Of a stretch of DNA of 64,000 nucleotides, positions 42,562 to 50,900 are shown piece after piece. The stretch covers positions 5,390,001-5,454,000 of the forward strand of contig NZ_CP040272.1 in NCBI RefSeq assembly GCF_013393905.1, read 5' to 3'. The DNA is from Nostoc sp. C052. Its GTDB lineage: Bacteria > Cyanobacteriota > Cyanobacteriia > Cyanobacteriales > Nostocaceae. The position numbers and the translations under genes were made by a program. The stretch's first letter is position 1. Each line of letters opens with the position of its first letter. The notes under the pieces are model-generated. The model had not been told where the DNA came from, made no database searches, and saw only the letters and a program-made list of their open reading frames with translations.

Positions 42562-43437
42562 ATGCACCTTACTATCCTCTATCGCGGCCCTTTAATTAGT
42601 TGCAACTACGGTTGTGAATATTGCCCCTTTGCCAAACGCCAACAAACAGCCGCCGAATTAGCAATCGATAAACAATCTTTAGAACTGTTTGTAGATTGGA
42701 TTTCCCAACATCCCCAACATCAATTTTCAATTCTCTTTACTCCTTGGGGAGAAGCCCTAATCCATTCTTCGTATCAGCAAGCACTGATAAAATTAACGCA
42801 ACTCCCCAATGTTAACAAAGCAGCAATTCAAACTAATCTATCTTGTAATTTAGATTGGGTAGAAGAATGTAACAAAGATAAATTGGCGCTTTGGGCAACT
42901 TTTCATTCCGAATGGGTGTCACGCGATCGCTTCTTAGCCAAATGCCTCAATCTAGACAACAAAAATGTCAAATTTAGCGTTGGAGTTGTCGGTTTTTCCA
43001 AGTTTAAAGCAGAAATAGCAGCTTTACGTCAAGAGTTACCAAACCACGTTTATTTGTGGATTAATGCTGTGAAAGCTGAACTGACTAATTTATCACCAGA
43101 AAATCGAGAATTATTTCAATCTATCGATCCATTATATGAATTAAATACTCAACATTATCCTAGCTTTGGGCATTCTTGTCAGGCTGGAAAATCAGTGATT
43201 TCTGTTGATGGTGATGGGACAATGTATCGATGTCATTTTATTAAAGCAGCAATTGGTAATATTTATGATTCTGACTGGGAAGCAGCTTTGTTTGAACAAC
43301 CTTGTACCAACCAAACTTGTCACTGTCATATTGGTTATGTTCATCTAGAATATTTAGAAATGAATAAGGTATTTGGTGCTGGTATTTTAGAAAGAATTCC
43401 TGATAATTGGGTTAATCAAAATTGTACTGTAATATAA
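42562..43437 (+). CDS. STM4011-family radical SAM protein
   Basis: A 291-aa radical SAM enzyme. The cluster motif is CNYGCEYC (Cys14, Cys18, Cys21) near the N-terminus, after LTILYRGPLIS. A second Cys set near the C-terminus (GHSCQAGKSVISVDGDGTMY, RCHF, and CTNQTCHCHIGY) suggests an extra Fe-S cluster of the SPASM/twitch kind, a feature of peptide-modifying enzymes. It ends the plus-strand locus. In the STM4011-4015 set it is the second radical-SAM partner. An enzyme acting on the C-terminal Tyr tails is my inference. Confidence 0.85.
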   Translation: MHLTILYRGPLISCNYGCEYCPFAKRQQTAAELAIDKQSLELFVDWISQHPQHQFSILFTPWGEALIHSSYQQALIKLTQLPNVNKAAIQTNLSCNLDWVEECNKDKLALWATFHSEWVSRDRFLAKCLNLDNKNVKFSVGVVGFSKFKAEIAALRQELPNHVYLWINAVKAELTNLSPENRELFQSIDPLYELNTQHYPSFGHSCQAGKSVISVDGDGTMYRCHFIKAAIGNIYDSDWEAALFEQPCTNQTCHCHIGYVHLEYLEMNKVFGAGILERIPDNWVNQNCTVI

Positions 43438-43843
43438 CCTGCATTCCGCTATATACCGATTTTAGCATCTGCCTGACATGCCAATTCTTGTCTAGATAGT
43501 TTACGCAGTGCGGGTAGAGTATCAATAATTCTCGGTTAAGGGGAAAAGGGAAAGAAAAAACCTTTAACCCAAACCCAGTACCCTTTACCCCAAACCCGAT
43601 TTCGAGTTAAAAATGCAAAACCTGAGAAGTATTGGGTAGAGTATTCTGAATTCTGACTCCTTTTTATAGGAAAAAAGCCTGGAATAATTTCTAGACAATC
43701 ATTTCAGGCTTGAGCCTCTTCAATTTTATAATTATTAAATCCGCTTTAATATCTGCGGAATGTGGGTTGTAAAAATGCTTGGACTGGAGTGCTAAATTTG
43801 TCACTTGTCGGGAACTTGCAATGGCAGCGACCATTATACTTTT
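43438..43843. other. Intergenic repeats between the STM locus and the redox genes
   Basis: About 400 bases without an ORF, downstream of two converging genes. It contains a low-complexity purine stretch and its near complement (ggggaaaagggaaagaaaaa; cctttaacccaaacccagta), a sequence ctgaattctgactcc related to the repeat at 13256, and a stem (AAGCCTG/CAGGCTT, 43675-43711) that may act as a bidirectional terminator. Confidence 0.5.
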
Positions 43844-44611
43844 TTATAGCGGTGATTTAGCGATCGCAGCCCAAACTCTATGATGAACTTCAAGAATTTC
43901 TGTAGGATATCTTGTTTCGAGTAATGTCGCCAATTCCTGGTCAAATACTTCTACCAATTCTTGTGTCAAGCTGGCTCCCACACCGGCACTAGCACGAATT
44001 CGTCCCCGCCAAGCCTCGTGTGTATAAGGTACAAATACATCGTAAGAAAATGTGCGGATTTCTCGAAATCCTCCTTCGCCAATATCTTGTAACCACAGGG
44101 GATGCAAGCCATTACCGCCGCCCATATTCCAGGCGGGATTATGAGCCTCGATCAGTCGTTCTGTGGCTTCAACGACATTACCTTTTAAAGGTATCCAATC
44201 AAAATGTGCGATCGCGATCGAGCCATTTCTTCTCAATATACGAGTAATTTCCTGGACGGCACGCGGACGATCAAACCAATGCCAACACTGTCCAGCTGTC
44301 ACCACATCAGCACTGGCATCTGGTAACTCGGTATTCTCAGCAGTTGCGACTCGATAATCTACTTGGAGTTGGGCAGATTCGCTTAACTGTCTGGCTTGTT
44401 CTAAAAGTGACACTGATGGGTCGATGCCGATTACATAAGCACCTCTATCAGCAAAGCCCCGCGCTAGTGTTCCTGTTCCTGTACCAAGGTCAACAATATT
44501 CTGCCCTGGTAAACCTATACCATATTCAGACAGTCTATTAAATAATGAACTGGGAAAGCCAGCGCGGTGTTTTGCATAATCAGTAGCAGTTGCACCAAAA
44601 TCAATTTTCAT
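43844..44611 (-). CDS. Class I SAM-dependent methyltransferase
   Basis: A 255-aa Rossmann-fold methyltransferase of the Methyltransf_11 type. The SAM motif I is IVDLGTGTGTLARGFADRGA, acidic loop end VIGIDPS, motif II-like ADVVTAGQCWHWFDRPRAV, and post-II ILRRNGSIAIAH. The N-terminal FGATATDYAKHRAGFP is typical of this subgroup. It is separated by 34 bases from the next upstream gene (SDR). The acceptor substrate is not visible. Confidence 0.83.
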   Translation of the reverse strand: MKIDFGATATDYAKHRAGFPSSLFNRLSEYGIGLPGQNIVDLGTGTGTLARGFADRGAYVIGIDPSVSLLEQARQLSESAQLQVDYRVATAENTELPDASADVVTAGQCWHWFDRPRAVQEITRILRRNGSIAIAHFDWIPLKGNVVEATERLIEAHNPAWNMGGGNGLHPLWLQDIGEGGFREIRTFSYDVFVPYTHEAWRGRIRASAGVGASLTQELVEVFDQELATLLETRYPTEILEVHHRVWAAIAKSPL

Positions 44612-44645
44612 ACCTATAAAACTATTCTTGTAACAATTGTCTAGG

Positions 44646-45335
44646 CTAGAAGTTCTCTACCCACGGACGTAGTTCTACTTCCCAAGTCCAAGCACTGCGC
44701 GGTTGGCGGAGAATGCTGAGATAAGTTTGAGCGATCGCATCCGGGTCAAGAGTACTATCAGGATTATCTACTGGATCTTGGCGAACTGCTGAACGGATTC
44801 CACCATCAATCACAAAATGCGCTACATGGATATTCTTTGGTGCTAATTCTCTAGCAATACTCTGAGCCAAACCGCGCAGTGCAAATTTCCCCATTGCAAA
44901 GGGCGCAGATAGCGGATAACCTTTAACACTGGCTGAGGCTCCAGTAAAAAATATAGCACCGCCGCCAAGTTGCAAAAACCTTTTGGTAGCAGCTTGGGCT
45001 ACAAGAAAACCACCATAAGCAGTTATATCTAAGGTTTTTGCCACTTCACCAGGATCTAGATCGACAAGAGGCCCCCGCACCCGAAAACTGGGATTGTAAA
45101 TAACAACATTCGGGGAACCGACTTTATTTTCGATATCAATAAATAACTGTTCTACTTCATCCGGCTTTGAGGCATCAGCGGCGAAACTAACTGCCCCAAT
45201 TTCACTGCTCAATTGAGTGAGTTTTTCAATTTGGCGAGCTGCTAAAGCTACGGTAAATCCTTCTTTGGCAAATAGGCGAGCTAAAGAAGCGCTTAGTCCA
45301 TTACCTGCACCGACAATTAAAGCTGTTGTTGCCAT
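44646..45335 (-). CDS. Short-chain dehydrogenase/reductase (SDR)
   Basis: A 229-aa SDR. The cofactor motif is ALIVGAGNGLSASLARLFAK, a variant of TGxxxGxG. The NNAG-like position reads VVIYNPSFRV, and the active site shows FFTGASASVKGYPLSAPFAMGKFALRG, where the usual Tyr is not in the common YxxxK spacing (MGK instead). It may therefore be an atypical or non-canonical SDR. It sits 3 bases from the MFS gene and is probably co-transcribed with it. Confidence 0.78.
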   Translation of the reverse strand: MATTALIVGAGNGLSASLARLFAKEGFTVALAARQIEKLTQLSSEIGAVSFAADASKPDEVEQLFIDIENKVGSPNVVIYNPSFRVRGPLVDLDPGEVAKTLDITAYGGFLVAQAATKRFLQLGGGAIFFTGASASVKGYPLSAPFAMGKFALRGLAQSIARELAPKNIHVAHFVIDGGIRSAVRQDPVDNPDSTLDPDAIAQTYLSILRQPRSAWTWEVELRPWVENF

Positions 45336-45338
45336 AAA

Positions 45339-46634
45339 TTAATTATCCATCACTGAAGATAACTGTGAATTGCCCTTAGTGGGACTTTGACCAATTTGCA
45401 GTACACAAACTGCGGCAATCAGACAGAGAACGCCTGATAAAATAAACGCTTGTAAATAACTACCCGTCCAAGTTCTCAAGACTCCGGCTCCGAATGCTGC
45501 TGTGGCTGCACCAAGCTGGTGTCCGGCGACAATCCAACCGAACATCACGCCGACATTTTCTTTACCGAAGACGTTGGCAACCAGACGGACTGTTGGTGGT
45601 ACGGTAGCAATCCAATCAAGTCCATAGAAGACGGCGAAAATGGAAAGCCCATAGAAGGAAAAGTTGAAACTGAAGGGCAAGAAAATCAAAGACAAACCCC
45701 GCAGTCCGTAGTACCAACACAATAAGTAGCGATTGTTCCAGCGGTCAGATAGCCAACCGGACATAGTAGTTCCGAAAAAATCGAATAATCCCATGATTGC
45801 CAAAAGACCCGCCGCCTTGACTTCCGGGATACCGTGGTCAATACAAGCGGGAATCAGATGAGTTCCAATTAACCCATTTGTGCTAGCACCACAGATAAAA
45901 AAGCTACCAAATAACAGCCAGAAGTCGCGGTTACGCATTCCCAGCCAGAGGGCGTTAAGAGTGGAGGCGATGGAATTGACTTTGGGCTGTAACACTTCTA
46001 CAGTTTCGCTGGTGTCGCCAAAAGGTCGCAAACCAACATCCGCCGGGCGATCGCGCATAAAAGCTGCGATCGCTGGAATAATTAAAAGTGCTGCACCAGT
46101 CAGAGCTAGAGCCGCAATTCGCCAACCAAAGCGATCGGCGACTGAAGCCAGCATGGGTAAAAACACTAGTTGCCCCGTAGCTGTACTGGCAGTTAAGATG
46201 CCCAGAACTAGACCCCGCTTTGACAAAAACCAGCGATTGACGACAATAGCACCCAAAACCAGGGCGATAACTCCGCTACCAGAACCGACTACTACACCCC
46301 ACAGCAAGACTAGTTGCCAAGACGCTGACATCAAAGTGGTTAAACCGACACCGAGAGCAATGATAGCAAGCGAAAATACCATCATCCGCCGAATGCCGAT
46401 CCGCTCCATAACGGTGGCAGCAAAAGGGCCAATTAATCCGTAGAGTACCAAGTTAATGGAGATTGCTAAAGATATAGTTGCTCTACTCCAGCCAAACTCT
46501 TGTTCCAGAGGCACTATAAAAACTCCAGGAGCAGAGCGAATTCCGGCTGCCACTAGCAAGGCTAAGAATGTTAAACCTGCAACTATCCAGCCATAGTGGA
46601 ACGAACGACGCGCGAGGAAGGAGGGTAAGGACAT
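45339..46634 (-). CDS. Major facilitator superfamily transporter
   Basis: A 431-aa transporter with twelve predicted membrane helices. It starts at 46634 (MSLPSFLARRSFHYGWIVAG). The upstream open frame of 122 codons is a 21-bp tandem repeat and is not counted. The loop between helices 2 and 3 has MERIGIRRMMVF and helix 4-5 has GSGSGVIALVLGAIVVNRWF, typical of the MCT-like/OFA group. A second conserved loop is DRWNNRYLLCWYYGL. The direction and substrate are unknown; the redox neighbours suggest export of a toxic organic compound. Confidence 0.8.
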   Translation of the reverse strand: MSLPSFLARRSFHYGWIVAGLTFLALLVAAGIRSAPGVFIVPLEQEFGWSRATISLAISINLVLYGLIGPFAATVMERIGIRRMMVFSLAIIALGVGLTTLMSASWQLVLLWGVVVGSGSGVIALVLGAIVVNRWFLSKRGLVLGILTASTATGQLVFLPMLASVADRFGWRIAALALTGAALLIIPAIAAFMRDRPADVGLRPFGDTSETVEVLQPKVNSIASTLNALWLGMRNRDFWLLFGSFFICGASTNGLIGTHLIPACIDHGIPEVKAAGLLAIMGLFDFFGTTMSGWLSDRWNNRYLLCWYYGLRGLSLIFLPFSFNFSFYGLSIFAVFYGLDWIATVPPTVRLVANVFGKENVGVMFGWIVAGHQLGAATAAFGAGVLRTWTGSYLQAFILSGVLCLIAAVCVLQIGQSPTKGNSQLSSVMDN

Positions 46635-46689
46635 GGTTGAGGAGGGGGGAGTGAGATGAGGGAGTAGGGGAGGCAGGGGGAGCAGGTTT

Positions 46690-46975
46690 AAAGACTCGTT
46701 GGCGAGTATCAAAGACTCATTCACGAGTATCAAAGACTCGTTGGCGAGTATCAAAGACTCATTCACGAGTATCAAAGACTCGTCGGCGAGTATCAAAGAC
46801 TCATTCACGAGTATCAAAGACTCGTCAGCGAGTATCAAAGCCTCATTCACGAGTATCAAAGACTCGTCGGCGAGTATCAAAGCCTCATTCACGAGTATCA
46901 AAGACTCGTCGGCGAGTATCAAAGCCTCATTCACGAGTATCAAAGACTCGTCGGCGAGTATCAAAGACTCATCCC
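46690..46975. repeat. 21-bp minisatellite with two alternating units
   Basis: Thirteen exact-length 21-bp units at 46690-46962, then a partial unit. Type A (aaagactcgtyrgcgagtatc) alternates strictly with type B (aaagmctcattcacgagtatc), giving a 42-bp higher-order period. Each unit contains a short hairpin (ACTC...GAGT). The length is a multiple of three, so the array is open on both strands and reads as a 7-residue repeat (SLILADE / SLILVNE on the minus strand; ASIKDSF / TSIKDSS on the plus strand). Confidence 0.92.
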
Positions 46976-47010
46976 CTATTCTCCATGCCCCATTCCGCAT
47001 TTATAAAAAA

Positions 47011-47676
47011 CTACCCTGCATAAGGGTTGCCAATTCTGTCTACAGAGACATTAGAGGAGAATGGCAAACGACCGGGATTTAAGCGTGGTTCGGCTGCATA
47101 GCCAACAGGGACTAAAACAGCGATCGCTAAATCTGGATTATCCCCAGCACCAATTACTTGCTTTACCTGATCCTCAATCCAACCGTTCATAAAACAAGTC
47201 GATAATCCCAGACTTTCTGCCGCTAACACCAAATGGGTAGCAGCGATAATCGCATCTTTGATGGCATACTCCCGTTGCTTGTCTCCTAGCCCCTGTTGAA
47301 ATTGCGGAATAGCAGTTTTAAAATAATTTGCCGTACCTTCATTCCAGGCCCCAGTTGCAAGAGCCTGTTCAATGATCGGGTTCAAGTTTGTTTCAGATGC
47401 AGTTGCATCAGCAGCAAACACAAAGGTAACTGGTGCTTGGACAATTTGCTGTTGATTCCATGATGCTGCTGATAAGGCTGCTTTTTGCGCCTCATCTTGC
47501 ACAAGAATAATTTGCCAGCTCTGGATATTATAGCTGCTGGGCGCTGCCACGGTTAACTCTACCAGTTGTTTGAGCAATTCTGGGGCGATGGGGTCTGTTT
47601 TAAAAGTTTTGATTGAACGACGTTTAGCGATCGCACTTGGTACATCTAAAGGTTGGGTTTGGATGACGGTACTCAT
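47011..47676 (-). CDS. Nitroreductase-family flavoprotein
   Basis: A 221-aa FMN-dependent nitroreductase. The N-terminal AIAKRRSIKTFKTDPI and VAAPSSYNIQSWQIILVQD are the classical FMN-binding region. The middle carries DAIIAATHLVLAAESLGLST and CFMNGWIEDQVKQVIG, and the C-terminal pattern is VLVPVGYAAEP. Length is normal for the family. It probably reduces quinones, nitro-compounds or enones with NAD(P)H, and precedes an Old Yellow Enzyme gene on the same strand. Confidence 0.87.
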   Translation of the reverse strand: MSTVIQTQPLDVPSAIAKRRSIKTFKTDPIAPELLKQLVELTVAAPSSYNIQSWQIILVQDEAQKAALSAASWNQQQIVQAPVTFVFAADATASETNLNPIIEQALATGAWNEGTANYFKTAIPQFQQGLGDKQREYAIKDAIIAATHLVLAAESLGLSTCFMNGWIEDQVKQVIGAGDNPDLAIAVLVPVGYAAEPRLNPGRLPFSSNVSVDRIGNPYAG

Positions 47677-47935
47677 GAGATTCTCCTGATAGTTGGATTA
47701 TGACCAAACAATTCGTAATTAGCATACAAGCGAATGTATTTATTCATGAAACAAAAATAAAAATTATTCCTTGTTTCCGAATAAACAACTTTACAGTACG
47801 CTCAAGGGAAAATTACGAATTAAGCTGTTGGAAATTTAACCTGCATATTACCTGGAATTAAAACTCTTGTGGAATGGGCAACAATGAGCGCCCTAGTTAT
47901 GCAAATTAAAAGTACATTAGCTTACGAATTACGAA

Positions 47936-49048
47936 TTACACGTTAGCTACAGGTTCATTAGCAGTCGACCAAAATGGATAGTCTGTATATCCCTGTTCAC
48001 CACCACCATAAAAGCTTGCTTGATTTGGTTGATTTAGTGGTGCATTCAAAGCCAAGCGTCGGGGTAAATCGGGATTTGATATAAATAATGTGCCAAAGGC
48101 AACTAAATCTGCGGCTTTGTTTGCCAGTACAGCATCACCTTTTTCACGGGTATAACCACCATTGACGATGAGAGTACCTGTAAAGCGATCGCGTATATGA
48201 CTGGTGGGTACAATTATTCCGCCATGTCTGATGTCTGCCTCTGTTGCCTCATAAATATGTAGATATGCCAAATTAAACTTATTCAATGCTTGAGCCGCAT
48301 AACCGAATGTCTCCAGAGGATTGGAGTCATGGATATCGTTAAAAGTCCCACTGGGAGAGAAACGTACCCCAACTCGGTTAGAATCCCACACACTAGTTAC
48401 CGCTTCTGTTACTTCCAACAGGAATCGGGCCCGATTTTCAATGTCACCCCCATATTTATCTGTACGTTGATTAGTACCATCCCGAAGAAACTGATCTATT
48501 AAATAACCATTAGCTGAGTGAATTTCCACCCCATCAAACCCAGCCGCTAGAGCATTTGCCGCTCCCTGACGGTACTGTTCGACGATCTGCGGTATTTCCG
48601 ATGTTTCTAAAGCACGGGGAGTAACAAAAGGTTTTGGCCCCTCATAAGTTGAAGCCTCACCTTTAGGAGCGATCGCAGAAGGTGCTACAGGTAAAACTCC
48701 ATTTGGTTGTAAGTCTGGATGAGAAATTCTGCCGACATGCCATAGTTGCAAGAAAATTCTTCCTCCGTGCTGATGTACGGCATCGGTTACTAACTTCCAT
48801 CCCTCCACCTGTTCTGGTGAATGAATTCCTGGTGTCGCGGGATAGCCTTGCCCTTCAGGAGTTACCTGTGTTGCTTCAGAAATAATCAGTCCGGCGGAAG
48901 CACGTTGAGCATAGTAAGTAGCATTAAGTTCGTATGGGACGTTTCCCTTAGCTGCCCTATTTCTGGTTAAGGGTGCCATCACTATCCGATTAGGTAATTC
49001 CAGATTCCCTAATTGATAAGGAGAGAATAAGTTGATATCAGCTGTCAT
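47936..49048 (-). CDS. Alkene reductase, Old Yellow Enzyme family
   Basis: A 370-aa FMN-dependent TIM-barrel enzyme. Signatures are LELPNRIVMAPLTRNRA, ASAGLIISEATQVTPEGQGY, LQLWHVGRISHPDLQP, NALAAGFDGVEIHSANGYLI, DQFLRDGTNQRTDKYGGDIE and RVGVRFSPSGTFNDI. His-x-x-Asn of the active site is in HSANGYL. It would reduce activated C=C bonds of enones and nitro-olefins. A TTACGAA repeat abuts its 3' end and lies directly next to the stop codon. Confidence 0.93.
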   Translation of the reverse strand: MTADINLFSPYQLGNLELPNRIVMAPLTRNRAAKGNVPYELNATYYAQRASAGLIISEATQVTPEGQGYPATPGIHSPEQVEGWKLVTDAVHQHGGRIFLQLWHVGRISHPDLQPNGVLPVAPSAIAPKGEASTYEGPKPFVTPRALETSEIPQIVEQYRQGAANALAAGFDGVEIHSANGYLIDQFLRDGTNQRTDKYGGDIENRARFLLEVTEAVTSVWDSNRVGVRFSPSGTFNDIHDSNPLETFGYAAQALNKFNLAYLHIYEATEADIRHGGIIVPTSHIRDRFTGTLIVNGGYTREKGDAVLANKAADLVAFGTLFISNPDLPRRLALNAPLNQPNQASFYGGGEQGYTDYPFWSTANEPVANV

Positions 49049-49092
49049 TGGTTATATCTCCAAATTATTTTACATTGGGCATTGGGCATTGC

Positions 49093-49121
49093 CTCGTTCC
49101 CAGTCTCCGACTGGAAACGAG
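49093..49121. repeat. Short hairpin repeat (cccagtc family)
   Basis: CTCGTTCCCAGTC and GACTGGAAACGAG pair with one mismatch around a 3-base loop. The same motif family (gttcccagtctgaagactgg) occurs at 61857-61880. Confidence 0.7.
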
Positions 49122-49176
49122 ATTTGAAAAGGGTTTGGTCTATTGCTGTGCCCCTACAACAGATATACTTCAAATA

Positions 49177-49971
49177 CTAAACAATCGATCGAATAACGCC
49201 ACCATCTACCCGCAAAGCTGCACCATTAGTTGCTGAGGCTACGGGACTAGAAAGATAAACTACGATCGCTGCTACTTCTTCATTAGTTGCAAAGCGTTTA
49301 ATCAAGGAAGTTGGACGCACATTTTGAAAAAATTCAGCCTCAACTTCTGTTGGACTGATACCACGTTCCTGTGCTAGTTGAGAAATAAACTCTTCAACGC
49401 CTTCTGAACGGGTTGGCCCTGGTAGGACTGAGTTTACTGTGACTCCAGTGCCAACAGTCATTTCTGCTAGACCTCGGGCAATGGCTAGTTGCGCTGTCTT
49501 AGTTGTGCCATAGTGAATCATTTCCACTGGGATCTGAATAGCAGATTCGCTGGAGATAAAAATTATCCGTCCCCAGTTTTGCTCTAGCTGCTTTTGCAGA
49601 TATTGCCGACTCAAGCGGACTCCACTGAGAACGTTAACCTCAAATATGTTTAACCAATCTTGATCAGTAATATCAAAGAAGGTTTTTGGCTCATAAATAC
49701 CTAAATTGTTGATGAGAATATCAACGTGAGGAACTTTTTCAAAAAGTTGTTCTACCCCTGATGCTGTGCCGGTGTCAGCAACAACACCAGAAACTTTCGC
49801 ATCGGGTGTAAAATGCTTAATTTTAGCGATCGCTTGAGCTACTCTTGCTTCAGACCGACCATTGATAATTACTGATGCACCCTCTTGAGCTAACCCAAGA
49901 GCGATCGCCAAACCAATGCCTGCGGTTGAGCCACTCACCAATGCAGATTTACCATGCAGTTTCAAGTCCAT
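49177..49971 (-). CDS. SDR-family oxidoreductase
   Basis: A 264-aa SDR. The cofactor motif is ALVSGSTAGIGLAIALGLAQ, the NNxG motif is ILINNLGIYEPKTF, and the active site is ISSESAIQIPVEMIHYGTTK with YGTTK in place of YxxxK. The C-terminal VNSVLPGPTRSEGVEEFISQ and ATNGAALRVDGGVIRSI are typical. The start is an ATG after a repeat-rich spacer. Confidence 0.88.
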   Translation of the reverse strand: MDLKLHGKSALVSGSTAGIGLAIALGLAQEGASVIINGRSEARVAQAIAKIKHFTPDAKVSGVVADTGTASGVEQLFEKVPHVDILINNLGIYEPKTFFDITDQDWLNIFEVNVLSGVRLSRQYLQKQLEQNWGRIIFISSESAIQIPVEMIHYGTTKTAQLAIARGLAEMTVGTGVTVNSVLPGPTRSEGVEEFISQLAQERGISPTEVEAEFFQNVRPTSLIKRFATNEEVAAIVVYLSSPVASATNGAALRVDGGVIRSIV

Positions 49972-50029
49972 TTCGCTCTTTCCCCGTTAGTTGAAACAGA
50001 ATGATTTGGGACTGGGGACTAAGAAGTAG

Positions 50030-50114
50030 GGGGAGATTAGGGAGATGAGGGGGATAAACAAAACTCCTCACTCCTAACTCCTCACTCCTCACTCCTAACT
50101 CCTAACTCAGCACT
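50030..50114. repeat. Low-complexity tandem repeat (ctcactcctaact)
   Basis: Purine-rich (tagggggagattagggaga) then pyrimidine-rich (ctcctcactcctaactcctc) tracts, composed mostly of ctcactcc and ctaactcc units. It fills the gap between the SDR and thioredoxin genes. Confidence 0.7.
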
Positions 50115-50118
50115 CAAA

Positions 50119-50442
50119 TTAAAGATGCTGTGCTAAGGTCTTATTCAAGGTAGTTTTTGGGACTGCCCCGACGACAGTATCAACCTGCCGACCGCCCTTA
50201 AAAACCATCAGCGTCGGAATGCTGCGAATTCCGTAATGGCTAGCGACAGTAGGATTTTGATCTGTGTTCAGCTTCACAAATTTCACCTGTCCTTCGTATT
50301 CAGCAGCAACTTCATCGACGACTGGGCCCACCATCCGGCAAGGGCCGCACCAAGGGGCCCAAAAGTCCACTAATACCGGAATTTCACTTTCCAAGACTTC
50401 TTGCTTGAATGTGGCTTCTGTGACATTTGTAATGGATGACAT
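50119..50442 (-). CDS. trxA: Thioredoxin
   Basis: A 107-aa thioredoxin. The redox motif WCGPC is at residues 31-35 in FWAPWCGPCRM, then the cis-Pro region IRSIPTLMVFKGG. Length is standard. It would reduce protein disulphides with a thioredoxin reductase encoded elsewhere. It is divergent from the ArsR gene, and the palindrome at 50465-50489 lies between the two starts, so regulation by that protein is likely. Confidence 0.95.
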   Translation of the reverse strand: MSSITNVTEATFKQEVLESEIPVLVDFWAPWCGPCRMVGPVVDEVAAEYEGQVKFVKLNTDQNPTVASHYGIRSIPTLMVFKGGRQVDTVVGAVPKTTLNKTLAQHL

Positions 50443-50464
50443 AAATTGCCTTCCTAATTAATTC

Positions 50465-50489
50465 TATTATTCGATAATATCGAATAATA
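50465..50489. promoter_or_regulatory. 25-bp palindromic operator candidate
   Basis: Arms TATTATTCGATA and TATCGAATAATA (12 bp) flank one central A, a near-perfect palindrome. It lies between the divergent trxA and arsR-like genes, about 20 bases from the trxA start and 33 from the arsR start. ArsR/SmtB regulators bind imperfect 12-2-12 inverted repeats of this size, so it is probably its operator. Confidence 0.65.
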
Positions 50490-50522
50490 AAAATATATGC
50501 CACCTGATGAGATAATGCAACT

Positions 50523-50873
50523 ATGAGATTTCTTTATCATCCAGATAGAAAAAATATTTCTTTACCGGGCGTATTGTATGCATTGGGCGATCCGGTGCGG
50601 TTAGAGATTGTGCGGTTGCTGGCGACTGAGGGGGAACAATGCTGTGCGAGATTTGATTTTGCGATCGCTAAGTCTACGATGTCCAATCACTTCAAGATTT
50701 TGCGGGAGTCGGGGATAGTCTTGACACGCAAAGAAGGGACACACCATATTAACATACTACGGCGTGAAGATTTAGAGATGTTGTTTCCAGGGTTACTGGA
50801 TGCAGTCTTGAAAGCTGCTCAACCATTGCCTGTTAGCCCTGTTAGTACTAAACAAATAGCTTCAAGAATTTAG
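50523..50873 (+). CDS. ArsR-family transcriptional regulator
   Basis: A 116-aa winged-helix protein. The HTH reads LGDPVRLEIVRLLATEGEQC then FAIAKSTMSNHFKILRESGI, and the wing KEGTHHINILRREDL. The Cys pair in GEQCCARF could be a metal or redox site, but is not the classical ELCVCDL motif of ArsR/SmtB. Its target is probably its own divergent promoter and the redox genes to its left. Repression released by oxidants or metals is an inference. Confidence 0.85.
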   Translation: MRFLYHPDRKNISLPGVLYALGDPVRLEIVRLLATEGEQCCARFDFAIAKSTMSNHFKILRESGIVLTRKEGTHHINILRREDLEMLFPGLLDAVLKAAQPLPVSPVSTKQIASRI

Positions 50874-50900
50874 GGGTATTGGTCATTGGGTATGAATTGT

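Noticed and set aside
34953..43437. The locus as a classical defence island
   Set aside because: LRR, WD40 and HEAT proteins with radical SAM enzymes might suggest defence, but no nuclease, NLR ATPase (NB-ARC/STAND) or reverse transcriptase is present. The STM4011-4015 families explain the set better.
46690..46975. The tandem array as a CRISPR
   Set aside because: Units of 21 bp are contiguous with no unique spacers, and no cas genes are present.
45339..47000. Long form of the MFS gene with a 122-residue N-terminal extension
   Set aside because: The extension is only the 21-bp tandem repeat plus a purine-rich tract (SLILADE/SLILVNE units). The conserved protein begins at 46634, so the extension is unlikely to be translated.
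46699..47082. Plus-strand frame of 127 codons across the minisatellite
   Set aside because: It is open only because the repeat unit is a multiple of three bases without stops. It overlaps the end of the nitroreductase gene on the other strand and has no family or ribosome site.
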